From Prolixibacteraceae bacterium (lineage in GTDB: Bacteria; Bacteroidota; Bacteroidia; Bacteroidales; Prolixibacteraceae): a stretch of 56,874 nucleotides of DNA. This document shows positions 44,494-53,525 of the stretch, piece after piece. Under the pieces are notes generated by a model. The model saw nothing but the letters and a program-made list of their open reading frames with translations. It was not told the DNA's origin and did no database searches. The first letter of the stretch is position 1. The number at the start of each line of letters is the position of its first letter. The translations under genes were made by a program, and so were the position numbers. Location: contig WTWZ01000051.1 of NCBI GenBank assembly GCA_009773765.1, positions 1-56,874 on the forward strand. Direction: 5' to 3'.

Positions 44494-47220
44494 ATGAAAC
44501 TAAAAAAATTATGGGTGAAATTATTCGCCATTAGTATGTTAATCAGTAGTTTTTATATTACTGCGGGTGCACAAACACTGGTAAATGAACTGGTTTGTGA
44601 ATATCATGCCAATCCAATCGGGATTGATGTTCAGAAACCGCGGCTGAGTTGGAAAATAGTTTCCGATAAGCAAAATGTAATGCAATCGGCCTATGAAATT
44701 AAAGTTACCGACCAGTCGCCAAAAGGTAAAATGGTCTGGAACTCAGGAAAAATAACCAGCGGCAAATCGGTAAATATTGAGTATGCCGGCCCGGAATTAA
44801 AACCGATGCAGCGTGTTTACTGGCAGGTACGCATTTGGGACAATGATGGTAAGGCAACAAAATGGAGCGAACCAGCCTTCTGGGAAATGGGAATTACAAA
44901 ACCGGAATTGTGGACAGCTTCGTGGATTACCATGGAAAACGAAAAAGTTTTTGATGGTTCGAAACCCGCCCATTATCTGAGAAAAGAGTTTTCAACTTCA
45001 AAAAAGGTTAAATCTGCAAGAGTTTATGTCTCAGCGCTTGGTTTATACGAATTGTACATCAATGGCAAAAAAGTGGGGGACGAATTGTTTACTCCCGGCT
45101 GGACCAGTTACAATAAACGCGTTCAGTACCAGACTTATGATGTTACGTCGATGCTGCAACCCAAAAATGCAATCGGGGCAACTTTGGGCGACGGCTGGTA
45201 CAGGGGAAATATCGGCTGGCAAAACCAGCGCAATTATTACGGTGAAAAACTGGCGCTGATTGCACAGCTTCATATTGTTTATGCCGACGGAACAAGCGAA
45301 ACAATCGAAACCAACGAAAGCTGGAAAGCCACAACCGGGCCAATTTTAAGTTCTGATATTTACAATGGCGAAACATACGACGCACGTCTGGAAATGCCGG
45401 GTTGGAGCAGTGTGGGCTTCAACGACAGCAATTGGGGAAAAACGGCAATCCACAATTATCCGAAAGCACATTTAATTGCCCCGCAAGGCCCGCCGGTAAA
45501 GGCAATAGAAGAAATTACCCCTGTTAAAATATTCACCACGCCCAAAGGGGAAACAGTTTTGGACATGGGGCAAAATATGGTTGGCTGGGTCAGGTTAAAA
45601 GTATCTGGCAACAAAGGGCATGCAGTAACCATGAAGTTTGCAGAGGTGCTCGATAAGGAAGGTAATTTTTATACCGCCAACCTGCGGGCTGCAAAGGTTA
45701 CAAATACCTTTACCTTAAAAGGGGAAGGCGAAGAAATTTATGAACCTGTATTTACCTTTCACGGTTTTCGGTTTGTGCAGTTGATTGATTTTCCGGGTAC
45801 GCCAAAAATTGAAAATATTACAGGAGTTGTTATTCATTCCGACATGGAACCAACCGGAACTTTTACCTGTTCTGATACACTTATCAATCAATTGCAGAAA
45901 AATATTCAATGGGGTCAAAAAGGTAATTTCCTTGATGTGCCAACCGATTGTCCGCAACGCGATGAAAGAATGGGATGGACCGGCGATGCACAGGTTTTTA
46001 GCGCAACAGCATCTTACATTTATAACACAGCAGGATTTTACACCAAATGGATGAAAGATGTCGCTGCCGACCAACTTCCCGATGGCAAAGTTCCGCATGT
46101 AATTCCCGATGTGCTGAAAGGCGGGGGTGGTTCAACTGCATGGGCCGATGCATCCCTGATTGTGCCGTGGACAACTTACCTTGCTTATGGCGACAAGCGA
46201 ATCCTGGAAGTTCAGTATCCAAGCATGGTAAAATGGGTTGAATATATGAAAAGCAGAGCCGGAGAAGATAACTTATGGACGGGGGACGATCATTTTGGCG
46301 ACTGGCTGGCCTTTGCATCAACACGCTCAGATTATACCGGCGCAACTACCGAAAAAGATTTAATTGCAACGGCATATTATTCATATTCAAGCGGATTGCT
46401 GGCAAAAATTGCAAAAATTATCGGTAAGAATGACGATGCTGCCAAATATGCCGAACTTTCGGAAAAAATAAAGAAGGCATTTGTTCACGAATTCGTTGCC
46501 CCATCAGGACGATTGGTTTCACACACGCAAACTGCTTACCTTCTTGCCATTGCTTTCGATTTGCTTCCCGAAAACCTGGTACCGAAAGCCGCAAATTACC
46601 TGGCCGAAGATGTAAACAAATTTAAACACCTGACAACAGGATTTGTTGGAACACCGCTGCTTTGCAATACGCTTTCGGCCACCGGCCGCGAAGACCTTGC
46701 CTTTATGTTACTTAACCGCAAGGAATATCCGGGCTGGCTGTATCCCGTAACTCAGGGCGCCACAACCATCTGGGAGCGCTGGGATGGGCAGAAACCTGAC
46801 GGCAGCTTTCAGGATGTTGGCATGAACAGCTTTAACCATTATGCTTATGGTGCAATAGGAGAGTGGCTTTACACTTATGTTGCCGGAATTAAAATCGATG
46901 AGAATTCACCGGGATACAAACATTTCTTCCTTGCACCGCATCAGGGGGGTGGATTGACTAATGCTGCTGCCACTTACCTTTCATTACACGGTGAAATAAA
47001 ATCATCCTGGAAAATTGAAAACGGAAATATGGCTTACGAAGTAAAAGTACCGGCAAACACAACTGCTACGGTAACTCTTCCTTCTGCACAGCTCGAAAAA
47101 GTGACAGTTAATTCTGCTTCTTTAAAAGATGACAAATTAATGGCTGCACAGCAAGCGGGCAAAACTGTTTCCCTGAAATTGGGCTCAGGTGAATATAAAT
47201 TTAGTTATCCTTTACAGTAA
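44494..47220 (+). CDS. Secreted alpha-L-rhamnosidase, GH78
   Basis: A 908-residue glycoside hydrolase that releases terminal alpha-L-rhamnose from oligosaccharides or glycosides. Signal peptide (MKLKKLWVKLFAISMLISS ... TAGAQ), an N-terminal fibronectin-like region with VQKPRLSWKI (about 45-55), the Bac_rhamnosid beta domains, then the (alpha/alpha)6 barrel with DCPQRDERMGWTGD, carrying the acidic active-site residues. The C-terminal beta domain is complete. No SusC/SusD is in the window, so it is probably periplasmic or surface located. It sits between rhaM and rhaA, in a segment bounded by 30-bp repeats. Confidence 0.93.
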   Translation: MKLKKLWVKLFAISMLISSFYITAGAQTLVNELVCEYHANPIGIDVQKPRLSWKIVSDKQNVMQSAYEIKVTDQSPKGKMVWNSGKITSGKSVNIEYAGPELKPMQRVYWQVRIWDNDGKATKWSEPAFWEMGITKPELWTASWITMENEKVFDGSKPAHYLRKEFSTSKKVKSARVYVSALGLYELYINGKKVGDELFTPGWTSYNKRVQYQTYDVTSMLQPKNAIGATLGDGWYRGNIGWQNQRNYYGEKLALIAQLHIVYADGTSETIETNESWKATTGPILSSDIYNGETYDARLEMPGWSSVGFNDSNWGKTAIHNYPKAHLIAPQGPPVKAIEEITPVKIFTTPKGETVLDMGQNMVGWVRLKVSGNKGHAVTMKFAEVLDKEGNFYTANLRAAKVTNTFTLKGEGEEIYEPVFTFHGFRFVQLIDFPGTPKIENITGVVIHSDMEPTGTFTCSDTLINQLQKNIQWGQKGNFLDVPTDCPQRDERMGWTGDAQVFSATASYIYNTAGFYTKWMKDVAADQLPDGKVPHVIPDVLKGGGGSTAWADASLIVPWTTYLAYGDKRILEVQYPSMVKWVEYMKSRAGEDNLWTGDDHFGDWLAFASTRSDYTGATTEKDLIATAYYSYSSGLLAKIAKIIGKNDDAAKYAELSEKIKKAFVHEFVAPSGRLVSHTQTAYLLAIAFDLLPENLVPKAANYLAEDVNKFKHLTTGFVGTPLLCNTLSATGREDLAFMLLNRKEYPGWLYPVTQGATTIWERWDGQKPDGSFQDVGMNSFNHYAYGAIGEWLYTYVAGIKIDENSPGYKHFFLAPHQGGGLTNAAATYLSLHGEIKSSWKIENGNMAYEVKVPANTTATVTLPSAQLEKVTVNSASLKDDKLMAAQQAGKTVSLKLGSGEYKFSYPLQ

Positions 47221-47249
47221 GTTGCTAGATTCTGGATTCTGGATTCTGG
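47220..47249 (+). repeat. 30-bp direct repeat, copy 2
   Basis: 29 of 30 bp match 44031-44060. It starts with the last base of the GH78 stop codon. Confidence 0.85.
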
Positions 47250-47276
47250 TTACTGGATGCTTGATTTTACAAATAA

Positions 47277-47327
47277 TGACCCTGAAAGGGTCAGATATGT
47301 ATAATCCCGGGTTTCAACCCGGGGATT
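47277..47327. repeat. Two palindromes before rhaA
   Basis: TGACCCTGAAAGGGTCA (47277-47293) and AATCCCGGGTTTCAACCCGG (47303-, to 47327) are strong hairpins in the 247-bp spacer between GH78 and rhaA. The second could terminate or stabilise the upstream message. The rest of the spacer holds a weaker CGGCCG-containing pair (around 47345 and 47390). Confidence 0.6.
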
Positions 47328-47467
47328 GAAAAACGGGAACAAAACGGCCGCGAGCTACTCAGGATTGAAATGCTGATGTTTTTTCGGCCGGATTGCAGAA
47401 ACTTACAGAAAAGAGTAGTAAAAATGCTCACTGAGCAAAAAATTTAGATTTCAAAAATTACTTTAAA

Positions 47468-48733
47468 ATGAATAAAGACAGAATAGAACAGGCCTACGAA
47501 CTGGCCAAGGAACAATATGCCGAATTAGGCGTGAACACGGATGCAGTGATTGAAAAAATGCAGGAAGTCGTAATCTCGCTCCACTGTTGGCAAACCGACG
47601 ATGTGGGCGGGGCTGAAACCCCTGACGCCCATCTTTCAGGCGGCGGGATCCAGGCAACCGGAAACTATCCCGGCAAAGCATCTACAATTGCTGAAATGCG
47701 CGCCGATCTTGAAAAGGTAATGACGTTGCTCCCCGGAAAACAGCGTTTAAACCTGCATGCCATGTACGGCGATTTTCAGGGAGAAAAAGTGGATCGCGAC
47801 CAGATTGAAGTAAAACATTTTCAAAGCTGGATCAACTGGTGTAAAGCACAGGGAATAGGAATGGATTTTAACGCCAGTTGTTTTTCACATCCCCGCGCTG
47901 CTGATGGATACACGCTTTCGAGTAAAAATGAGGAAAACCGCCAGTTTTGGGTAGAACATGTAAAACGTTGCCGGGCAATTTCTGCTGAAATCGGAAAACA
48001 ACTTGGAACTCCATGTGTACACAACACATGGGTCCCTGATGGTTCAAAAGATACACCCATTGACAGAAACGGATACCGCACTTTGCTGAAAAAATCGCTT
48101 GACGAAGCCATGTCAGTTGATTATCCGAAAGAATACATGAAAGATGCCGTTGAAAGCAAACTATTTGGTATTGGCGCCGAATCGATGACGGTAGGTTCGC
48201 ACGATTTTTATCTCGGATACGCCATTAAAAATAATATCATGATTTGTCTGGATAACGGCCATTTTCACCCAACCGAGCAGGTAGGCGACAAAATATCGTC
48301 GTGTTTGCAGTGGGTTGATGAAGTTTTGTTGCATGTAACCCGGCCAATCCGGTGGGATTCAGACCATGTTGTAACACTCAATGAAGATGTACAACTGATT
48401 GCCTCTGAAATTGTGCGTAATAATTTCATCAGCCGCGTTAAAGTGGGTCTCGACTTTTTTGATGCTTCCATTAACCGGATTGGCGCTTATGTTGTTGGAA
48501 CGCGCGCAGCACAAAAAGCGTTTATGATTGCCATGCTCGAACCTACATCAACACTGCTGAAATACGAAGAAGCCGGACAAAATTTTGAACGGCTGGCATT
48601 GCTCGAAGAGTTGAAAACCAAACCTTTTGGAGCCGTATGGGATTATTGGTGCCTTCATAAAAATGTTCCGGCAGGTGTAGATTATATTTCTGAAATTCAA
48701 CAATATGAAAGGGATGTTTTGCTAAAGCGATGA
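47468..48733 (+). CDS. rhaA: L-rhamnose isomerase
   Basis: A 421-residue cytoplasmic metal-dependent isomerase turning L-rhamnose into L-rhamnulose. Family segments seen are SLHCWQTDDVGGAE, GGGIQATGNYPGKA, FNASCFSHP and NGHFHPTE; the last includes the metal-binding region. The length equals the E. coli enzyme (419). Its stop overlaps the next ATG (ATGA at 48730-48733), coupling it to a HicB-like protein. Confidence 0.95.
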   Translation: MNKDRIEQAYELAKEQYAELGVNTDAVIEKMQEVVISLHCWQTDDVGGAETPDAHLSGGGIQATGNYPGKASTIAEMRADLEKVMTLLPGKQRLNLHAMYGDFQGEKVDRDQIEVKHFQSWINWCKAQGIGMDFNASCFSHPRAADGYTLSSKNEENRQFWVEHVKRCRAISAEIGKQLGTPCVHNTWVPDGSKDTPIDRNGYRTLLKKSLDEAMSVDYPKEYMKDAVESKLFGIGAESMTVGSHDFYLGYAIKNNIMICLDNGHFHPTEQVGDKISSCLQWVDEVLLHVTRPIRWDSDHVVTLNEDVQLIASEIVRNNFISRVKVGLDFFDASINRIGAYVVGTRAAQKAFMIAMLEPTSTLLKYEEAGQNFERLALLEELKTKPFGAVWDYWCLHKNVPAGVDYISEIQQYERDVLLKR

Positions 48734-48945
48734 AAACAAATGTGAAACCTAAAATAACAGTAAAAATTCTCAAGGAAGAAAAGGGATATGGTGCAACCTC
48801 CAAAATAGGGGAGAAATTTATTGCCACTTGTGGCGATACTTTTGATGAATTAAAGGAAATGATTTTGGATGCTGTCAACCTCGCTTTTGAAGAAGAAGGG
48901 TTTGTTTATTCGTTTGAAGAAATTGAACTGATTTACGACATATAA
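48730..48945 (+). CDS. Small HicB-like protein inside the rhamnose operon
   Basis: A 71-residue soluble protein. KITVKILKEEKGYGATSKIGEKFIATCGDTFDELKEMILDAVNLAF resembles the HicB antitoxin fold (beta-strands and the GDTFDEL helix start). No HicA partner is encoded beside it. Its ATG overlaps the rhaA stop by 4 bp and it is 16 bp before the aldolase gene, so it belongs to the transcript. Role unknown; either an orphan antitoxin-like regulator or a domesticated one. Confidence 0.7.
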   Translation: MKTNVKPKITVKILKEEKGYGATSKIGEKFIATCGDTFDELKEMILDAVNLAFEEEGFVYSFEEIELIYDI

Positions 48946-48961
48946 AAAAAACAGATTCAAC

Positions 48962-50257
48962 ATGAGAAGATTAGATACCAAACTGATGCACCCCCGCGAT
49001 CAGATTACGATGATTATCGACAAAGTTTACAGAAGCGGATTAACTACAACTTCCGGCGGAAATATATCTGTAATTGATGAAAACAGGGATATTTGGGTAA
49101 CTCCGTCGGCCATCGACAAAGGCTCGCTGAGGCCATCGGATATTATTTGTATCAGAAACAACGGAGCAATTGAAGGCCGGCACAAGCCTTCTTCGGAGTA
49201 TCCGTTTCACAAGGCAATTTACAAAGCGCGGCCCGATATTAAAGCAATTCTCCATGCACATCCGCCGGCACTGGTTTCATTTAGCATTGTGGGGCAAATA
49301 CCTAATACCAATGTCATACCTCAGGCTAAATATGTTTGTGGGCCAATTGGTTATGCAGCGTATGAGTTGCCCGGAAGCGAAGTATTGGGGGAAATTATTG
49401 CAAAAGAATTTATAAAAGGTTTTAATGCTGTTATCATGGAAAATCATGGTACGGTAGTTGGCGGAACTGATTTGGGCGATGCTTTCCAGCGGTTTGAAAC
49501 GCTTGAGTTTTGTGCGCGGACAATAATAAATGCAAGCACAATCGGAAAACCCAATTACCTGACTGATGAACAAATTGATGAGTTTGAAGAACAAATCCCA
49601 CATTTACTGCCAGAAATGAAGCCGGTTGAACACCCGTCGGACGAACGTGCAATCCGCGAAGAAATTAAGCGGATAGTTCACCGGGCTTGTACTCAGGGTT
49701 TGATGATAAGCTCTTACGGAACAGTTTCGGTGCGGTGGCGCGGCAACGATTTTCTGATAACACCGCCAAAAGTTGCCCGCTGGGATATTCAAAACGAAGA
49801 TATCGTTCAAATCAAAGACGGGAAACGCGAACCTGGAAAAGTACCCAGCCGCTCAACTTGGCTGCATCAGGAAATTTACAGGCGAAACCCTCATGTCAAT
49901 TCCATAATTTTAACGCAAACGCCTTATTTAATGGCGTATAGTGTAACTGCTCAAAAATTGGATGTCCGCACCATCCCCGAAAGCTGGATTTTTCTGCAGG
50001 ATATCCCCAATGTTCCGTTTGGTTCTCATTTTACGGGACAGGAGACAATTCTTAATTTACTTTCAAAAAACACTCCGGCAATTATTGTCAACAACGATTC
50101 AGTAATTGTTACAGGTGATAAACTGCTTGGAACCTTAGACAGGCTTGAAGTTGCCGAATTCAGCGCCAAATCGCTTACTATGGGGGCTTCGCTCGGGAAG
50201 CTGGTGCCAATTAATGATGAACAGGTGGAAGCGCTTAGAAAGAAATTTCTTGGTTAA
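48962..50257 (+). CDS. Two-domain class II aldolase, probable rhamnulose-1-phosphate aldolase
   Basis: A 431-residue protein with two tandem class II aldolase/adducin domains. The first (about 10-190) has a complete active site: Glu79 (SSEYPFH), His98 and His100 (HAHPP) and His162 (ENHG), as in fuculose-1-phosphate aldolase. The second (about 225-425) keeps the fold (GTVSVRW, HQEIYRRNP) but the four positions are Ser298, Thr318, Thr320 and Asp379. In this operon it most likely splits L-rhamnulose-1-phosphate into DHAP and lactaldehyde; that is context-based, since classical RhaD is a single domain of about 270 residues. Ends at a strong terminator. Confidence 0.85.
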   Translation: MRRLDTKLMHPRDQITMIIDKVYRSGLTTTSGGNISVIDENRDIWVTPSAIDKGSLRPSDIICIRNNGAIEGRHKPSSEYPFHKAIYKARPDIKAILHAHPPALVSFSIVGQIPNTNVIPQAKYVCGPIGYAAYELPGSEVLGEIIAKEFIKGFNAVIMENHGTVVGGTDLGDAFQRFETLEFCARTIINASTIGKPNYLTDEQIDEFEEQIPHLLPEMKPVEHPSDERAIREEIKRIVHRACTQGLMISSYGTVSVRWRGNDFLITPPKVARWDIQNEDIVQIKDGKREPGKVPSRSTWLHQEIYRRNPHVNSIILTQTPYLMAYSVTAQKLDVRTIPESWIFLQDIPNVPFGSHFTGQETILNLLSKNTPAIIVNNDSVIVTGDKLLGTLDRLEVAEFSAKSLTMGASLGKLVPINDEQVEALRKKFLG

Positions 50258-50263
50258 AAAAAA

Positions 50264-50282
50264 GTCCCGCCAAAAGCGGGAC
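50264..50282. terminator. Terminator after the rhamnose operon
   Basis: GTCCCGC (50264-50270) pairs with GCGGGAC (50276-50282), loop CAAAA, preceded by A-rich and followed by AAAATTTT. It can serve both the aldolase gene and, on the other strand, the cold-shock gene. Confidence 0.8.
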
Positions 50283-50311
50283 AAAATTTTAAATGTTTAT
50301 GTTTTTTTAAA

Positions 50312-50503
50312 CTAAGCCAGTTTAACATTCACTGCATTTAAACCTTTTTTCCCTTCCTGCAAATCAAAAGTTACTGCATCATTTTCCCTGATATTTTCTT
50401 TCAATCCGGAAGAATGTACAAAATACTCTTTTGATGAGCTGGTGTCTTTGATGAATCCAAAACCTTTGGATTCATTGTAAAACTTTACTGTTCCTTTATT
50501 CAT
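50312..50503 (-). CDS. Cold-shock domain protein
   Basis: A 63-residue CspA-type RNA chaperone. RNP1 KGFGFI and RNP2 YFVHSS are present. The start at 50503 gives the standard length (MNKGTVKFYNESKGFGFI); an upstream Met adds 18 residues of leader. It shares the terminator at 50264-50282 with the rhamnose operon. The Csp letter cannot be assigned. Confidence 0.93.
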   Translation of the reverse strand: MNKGTVKFYNESKGFGFIKDTSSSKEYFVHSSGLKENIRENDAVTFDLQEGKKGLNAVNVKLA

Positions 50504-50720
50504 TATTTTAAAATTATTAATTGCGTGCAAGTTACATTTATATTTTTGATGCAGCATACTTTCTTTTAGATTTTTATTCTCCGGTACTCAATAACCCAGG
50601 GGAGGTTATAAAAACTTCGGGGCACTGTTGCCCTGCCTACGTTAATATTACAGGGAGCTTACTTGCCAAATAAAGAAAGCCAGGGAGAAGGAAGACTGAC
50701 TTGAAGCCCTGATTTTGTAT

Positions 50721-50797
50721 TGGTCGGGGTGAGAAGACTCGAACTTCCGACCTCCACGTCCCGAACGTGGCGCGCTAGCCAACTGTGCTACACCCCG
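50721..50797 (-). tRNA. tRNA-Pro(CGG)
   Basis: 77 nt on the minus strand with CCA encoded. Acceptor CGGGGTG pairs with CACCCCG, anticodon stem CCACG/CGTGG with loop TTCGGGA (anticodon CGG), T-arm GGAAG-TTCGAGT-CTTCT. The 160 bp between it and the cold-shock gene hold no gene I can see, only a GGGGCACTGTTGCCC hairpin near 50620. Confidence 0.95.
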
Positions 50798-50908
50798 AAA
50801 AACTTTAATTTTTTATTTCAACGAACTTCGGGATACTAACCCCGGATTTAGTGCGACAAAAATAAGATTTTCCGTTTAACAATTTCTATTAACCCTGAAA
50901 AAATCAGG

Positions 50909-53281
50909 CTACTTGTCTTTCTTTTTAAAAATGTCTTTAATTTTTGTCCAAACCGGTTTTTTGTCCACTTTATCAGGCTGAGAAAGTGTGGCGCTTTTAT
51001 CCACTGGCTTCAAATCTTCCTTTTTCTCCTTCTTTCTGAAAATATCGGCAAGGTCCCACTCTCTTTTTTCAATGTCTGGGATTTCTTTGTATTGAGGATT
51101 GTTGAGCATAGCATACAATTCAGGCCCAGGTGTGGCAAAAGTGCTGTTTTTCAGGTAGCTGTATTTGGGGTTGTTGTATGTTTTGCTGAAAAAACCACCC
51201 ACGATCGGCAATGCCATAAAAGCTCCCTGTCCGTAGGTAATTGTCCTGAAATGCACCCGCGGGTCACCGGCGCCCACCCAGCAACCGGTTACTAAATTTG
51301 GAGTTAGGCCAATAAACCAGCCATCTGAATTTTCCTGCGTAGTCCCGGTTTTTCCGGCAAAATCGCCTTCAACGTCAAAACGGGTGCGGATGCCTTTCCC
51401 TGTGCCATCGGAAATTACGGCCTGCATCATATTTATCACTGCCCGGCAATTTTCAGCCGAAACCACTGCTTCACCCATTGGCGGGTAGTTGAATTTCTCC
51501 AAAACCTTTCCATCGCTGTTGGCTATTTCAACCAAATACCAGGTTTCAACGGGTTTGCCGTCGTTTACAATAGTAGCGTAGGCCTCAACCATTTCTTTTA
51601 GGGAAACAGAGGCAACTCCAAGCGCCAGTGACGGATATACGGGTAAATCGGCCGATATCCCAAGATTTTCCACAGTGTTAATGAAATTCGAAATTCCGGC
51701 ATCGAGCAGCACTTCAACCGAAACTGTGTTCAGCGATTGTGCCAGCGCCCCTTTCATGGAGTAATATCCGCCATAATCACCGTGCGGGTTTTGTGGCGAC
51801 CAGTTCTGGTATTCGGTATAAATTTTTTGCTCGTTTGGATAATATTTATCGGGCGAAATACCACTTTCGAGCGCTGCAAGGTAAACAAACGGCTTAAAAG
51901 CCGAGCCTGTTTGACGCAGGGCAGTAACATGGTCGTATTTGAAGAATCTGAAATCGATTCCTCCAACCCACGCTTTCAAAGCGCCGGATTGAGGCTCAAT
52001 GGCAATAAAACCAGTATTTAAAAGTTTAAGGTAATGTTTCAGGGAATCGAGGCGGGTGATGGTGGTGTCTTTCAAACCATTCCATGTAAACAGTGAAGTG
52101 CGGATTTTTTCGTCAGTATTTTTTCCGGCTATCTCTTTATTTCTCAAAGCGCTTTTTAAAATTTCGGGATTTTCCTTGAATAAATCCCTCGGTTTCCAGT
52201 GAGCATCGAAAACCGACTGAAGGTTTTTCATGTGTTCCTTCATGCTTTGCTGGGCATAAAACTGCAGCGTGTAATCAATTGTGGTGGTTATTTTTAAACC
52301 GTCAGTAAATAAATTGTAAGGTTCGCCATTTTCCTTTTTGTTTTGTTTGCACCATCTAACCAGTTCTGGTTTCAACCTCTCTGTAAAATAGGGCGCCGGG
52401 CCCTGGTTGTAAGTAATCACGCTGTATTTGATTACCATCGGCATCGCTTTGTATTTTTCAGCCTCTGTGTCGGTTATAACACCGTTTTTTGCCATCTGGT
52501 CGAGCACAACATTTCGTCGTTCCTTTGCCCTGTCAGGGTTGTTGTGAGGATTGTAGTAATTGTTAGCCTTTAACATGCCTACCAAAACTGCAGCTTCCTG
52601 AATTTCGAGGTTCTTGGGCGACTTCGAAAAAAATCGTTCGGCGGCAACTTCAATCCCGAAAATATTTTCAGAAAACGGAACGGTGTTGAGGTAAAGGGTA
52701 AGAATTTCATTTTTGGTGTAAATCCGCTCCATCCGGTAAGCAATTATTGCCTCGCGAAGTTTATTTACTGGCAGTGAAAAGAAACCGTAATCTGTTCTCG
52801 GATAAAGGTTTTTCGCAATTTGCTGGCTCAATGTACTGCCACCGCCCGAACTCCGGTTTTGTAATAGAACCGACTTCACAAAAACCCGGAACAAGGCTAT
52901 TTCATCGATGCCGCGATGTTCGTAAAAACGTGAATCCTCAGTAGCAATCAGTGCATTGATGATATTGGGCGAAATCTCTTCGAAACTGGCATTGCTGCGG
53001 TTCTCAATATAATAACGGCCAATTACTTTTCCATCGGCTGAAAAAACCTCGGAGGCCACCGGGTTGTTGATTTTCTGCAATTGTTGTTTTGAAGCCACCG
53101 GGCCGAAAACCCCGATAAAAACCAAAACAAAAAACAGAATGGCAAGAAATAGCAAAATGGTGGCCGAATGTATAGCAAGTTTTAAAAAACTTAGCTTCCC
53201 TGTTTCCTTTTTCGATCTGCCTTTTTTCTTTTTGGTTGGATTTGACTTTGATAATGAATTATTTACTGAATTATTTGCCAC
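50909..53281 (-). CDS. Class A penicillin-binding protein (PBP1A-like)
   Basis: A 790-residue bifunctional peptidoglycan synthase: polymerises lipid II and cross-links strands in the periplasm. Basic N-terminal cytosolic tail, a membrane helix (about 38-60), GT51 domain with catalytic Glu115 (ATEDSRFYEH) and GGSTLSQQ (148-154), then transpeptidase with Ser460-x-x-Lys463 (TGSAFKPF), SLN and Lys644-Thr-Gly (KTGTT). The C-terminus is Lys-rich and repetitive (EKKEDLKPVDKS, WTKIKDIFKKKDK). It is divergent from the GH106 gene. Confidence 0.95.
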   Translation of the reverse strand: MANNSVNNSLSKSNPTKKKKGRSKKETGKLSFLKLAIHSATILLFLAILFFVLVFIGVFGPVASKQQLQKINNPVASEVFSADGKVIGRYYIENRSNASFEEISPNIINALIATEDSRFYEHRGIDEIALFRVFVKSVLLQNRSSGGGSTLSQQIAKNLYPRTDYGFFSLPVNKLREAIIAYRMERIYTKNEILTLYLNTVPFSENIFGIEVAAERFFSKSPKNLEIQEAAVLVGMLKANNYYNPHNNPDRAKERRNVVLDQMAKNGVITDTEAEKYKAMPMVIKYSVITYNQGPAPYFTERLKPELVRWCKQNKKENGEPYNLFTDGLKITTTIDYTLQFYAQQSMKEHMKNLQSVFDAHWKPRDLFKENPEILKSALRNKEIAGKNTDEKIRTSLFTWNGLKDTTITRLDSLKHYLKLLNTGFIAIEPQSGALKAWVGGIDFRFFKYDHVTALRQTGSAFKPFVYLAALESGISPDKYYPNEQKIYTEYQNWSPQNPHGDYGGYYSMKGALAQSLNTVSVEVLLDAGISNFINTVENLGISADLPVYPSLALGVASVSLKEMVEAYATIVNDGKPVETWYLVEIANSDGKVLEKFNYPPMGEAVVSAENCRAVINMMQAVISDGTGKGIRTRFDVEGDFAGKTGTTQENSDGWFIGLTPNLVTGCWVGAGDPRVHFRTITYGQGAFMALPIVGGFFSKTYNNPKYSYLKNSTFATPGPELYAMLNNPQYKEIPDIEKREWDLADIFRKKEKKEDLKPVDKSATLSQPDKVDKKPVWTKIKDIFKKKDK

Positions 53282-53353
53282 GTTTTAATTTTTTTTGCAA
53301 AAATAAGATAATAATCGCATTGAAATGGTTAAATGTTGCTTTGTTAAATTTTT

Positions 53354-53410
53354 GACGCTTCCAGGCCTGAGCCGCTGAAAGGCAGGTCCGGGTGACAAAC
53401 CTGACAGCTT
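53354..53410. other. GC-rich structured island between the PBP and GH106 genes
   Basis: In the AT-rich divergent region 53282-53525 there is a GC-rich stretch with palindrome CAGGCCTG (53362-53369), a GCC/GGC mini-stem (53371-53383) and CAGGT/ACCTG arms (53383-53403). No coding function seen. It might be a structured RNA element, an operator, or a decayed repeat. Confidence 0.35.
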
Positions 53411-53525
53411 TACTGAAAACATGACTTTTTTATTCACTGCCAATCTAATAAATTGTTGACTATTCATTTAAATTAAGTTTGAAAATTCTATTTTTATAAT
53501 GGTTAATATTCATAAAATTATTCAA

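Noticed and set aside
50558-50720. Small RNA between the cold-shock gene and tRNA-Pro
   Set aside because: One short hairpin only; no promoter or terminator to define a transcript.
53285-53467. 60-codon minus-strand frame upstream of the PBP gene
   Set aside because: It lies across the divergent promoter region and the GC-rich island; no similarity to any family and no start signal.
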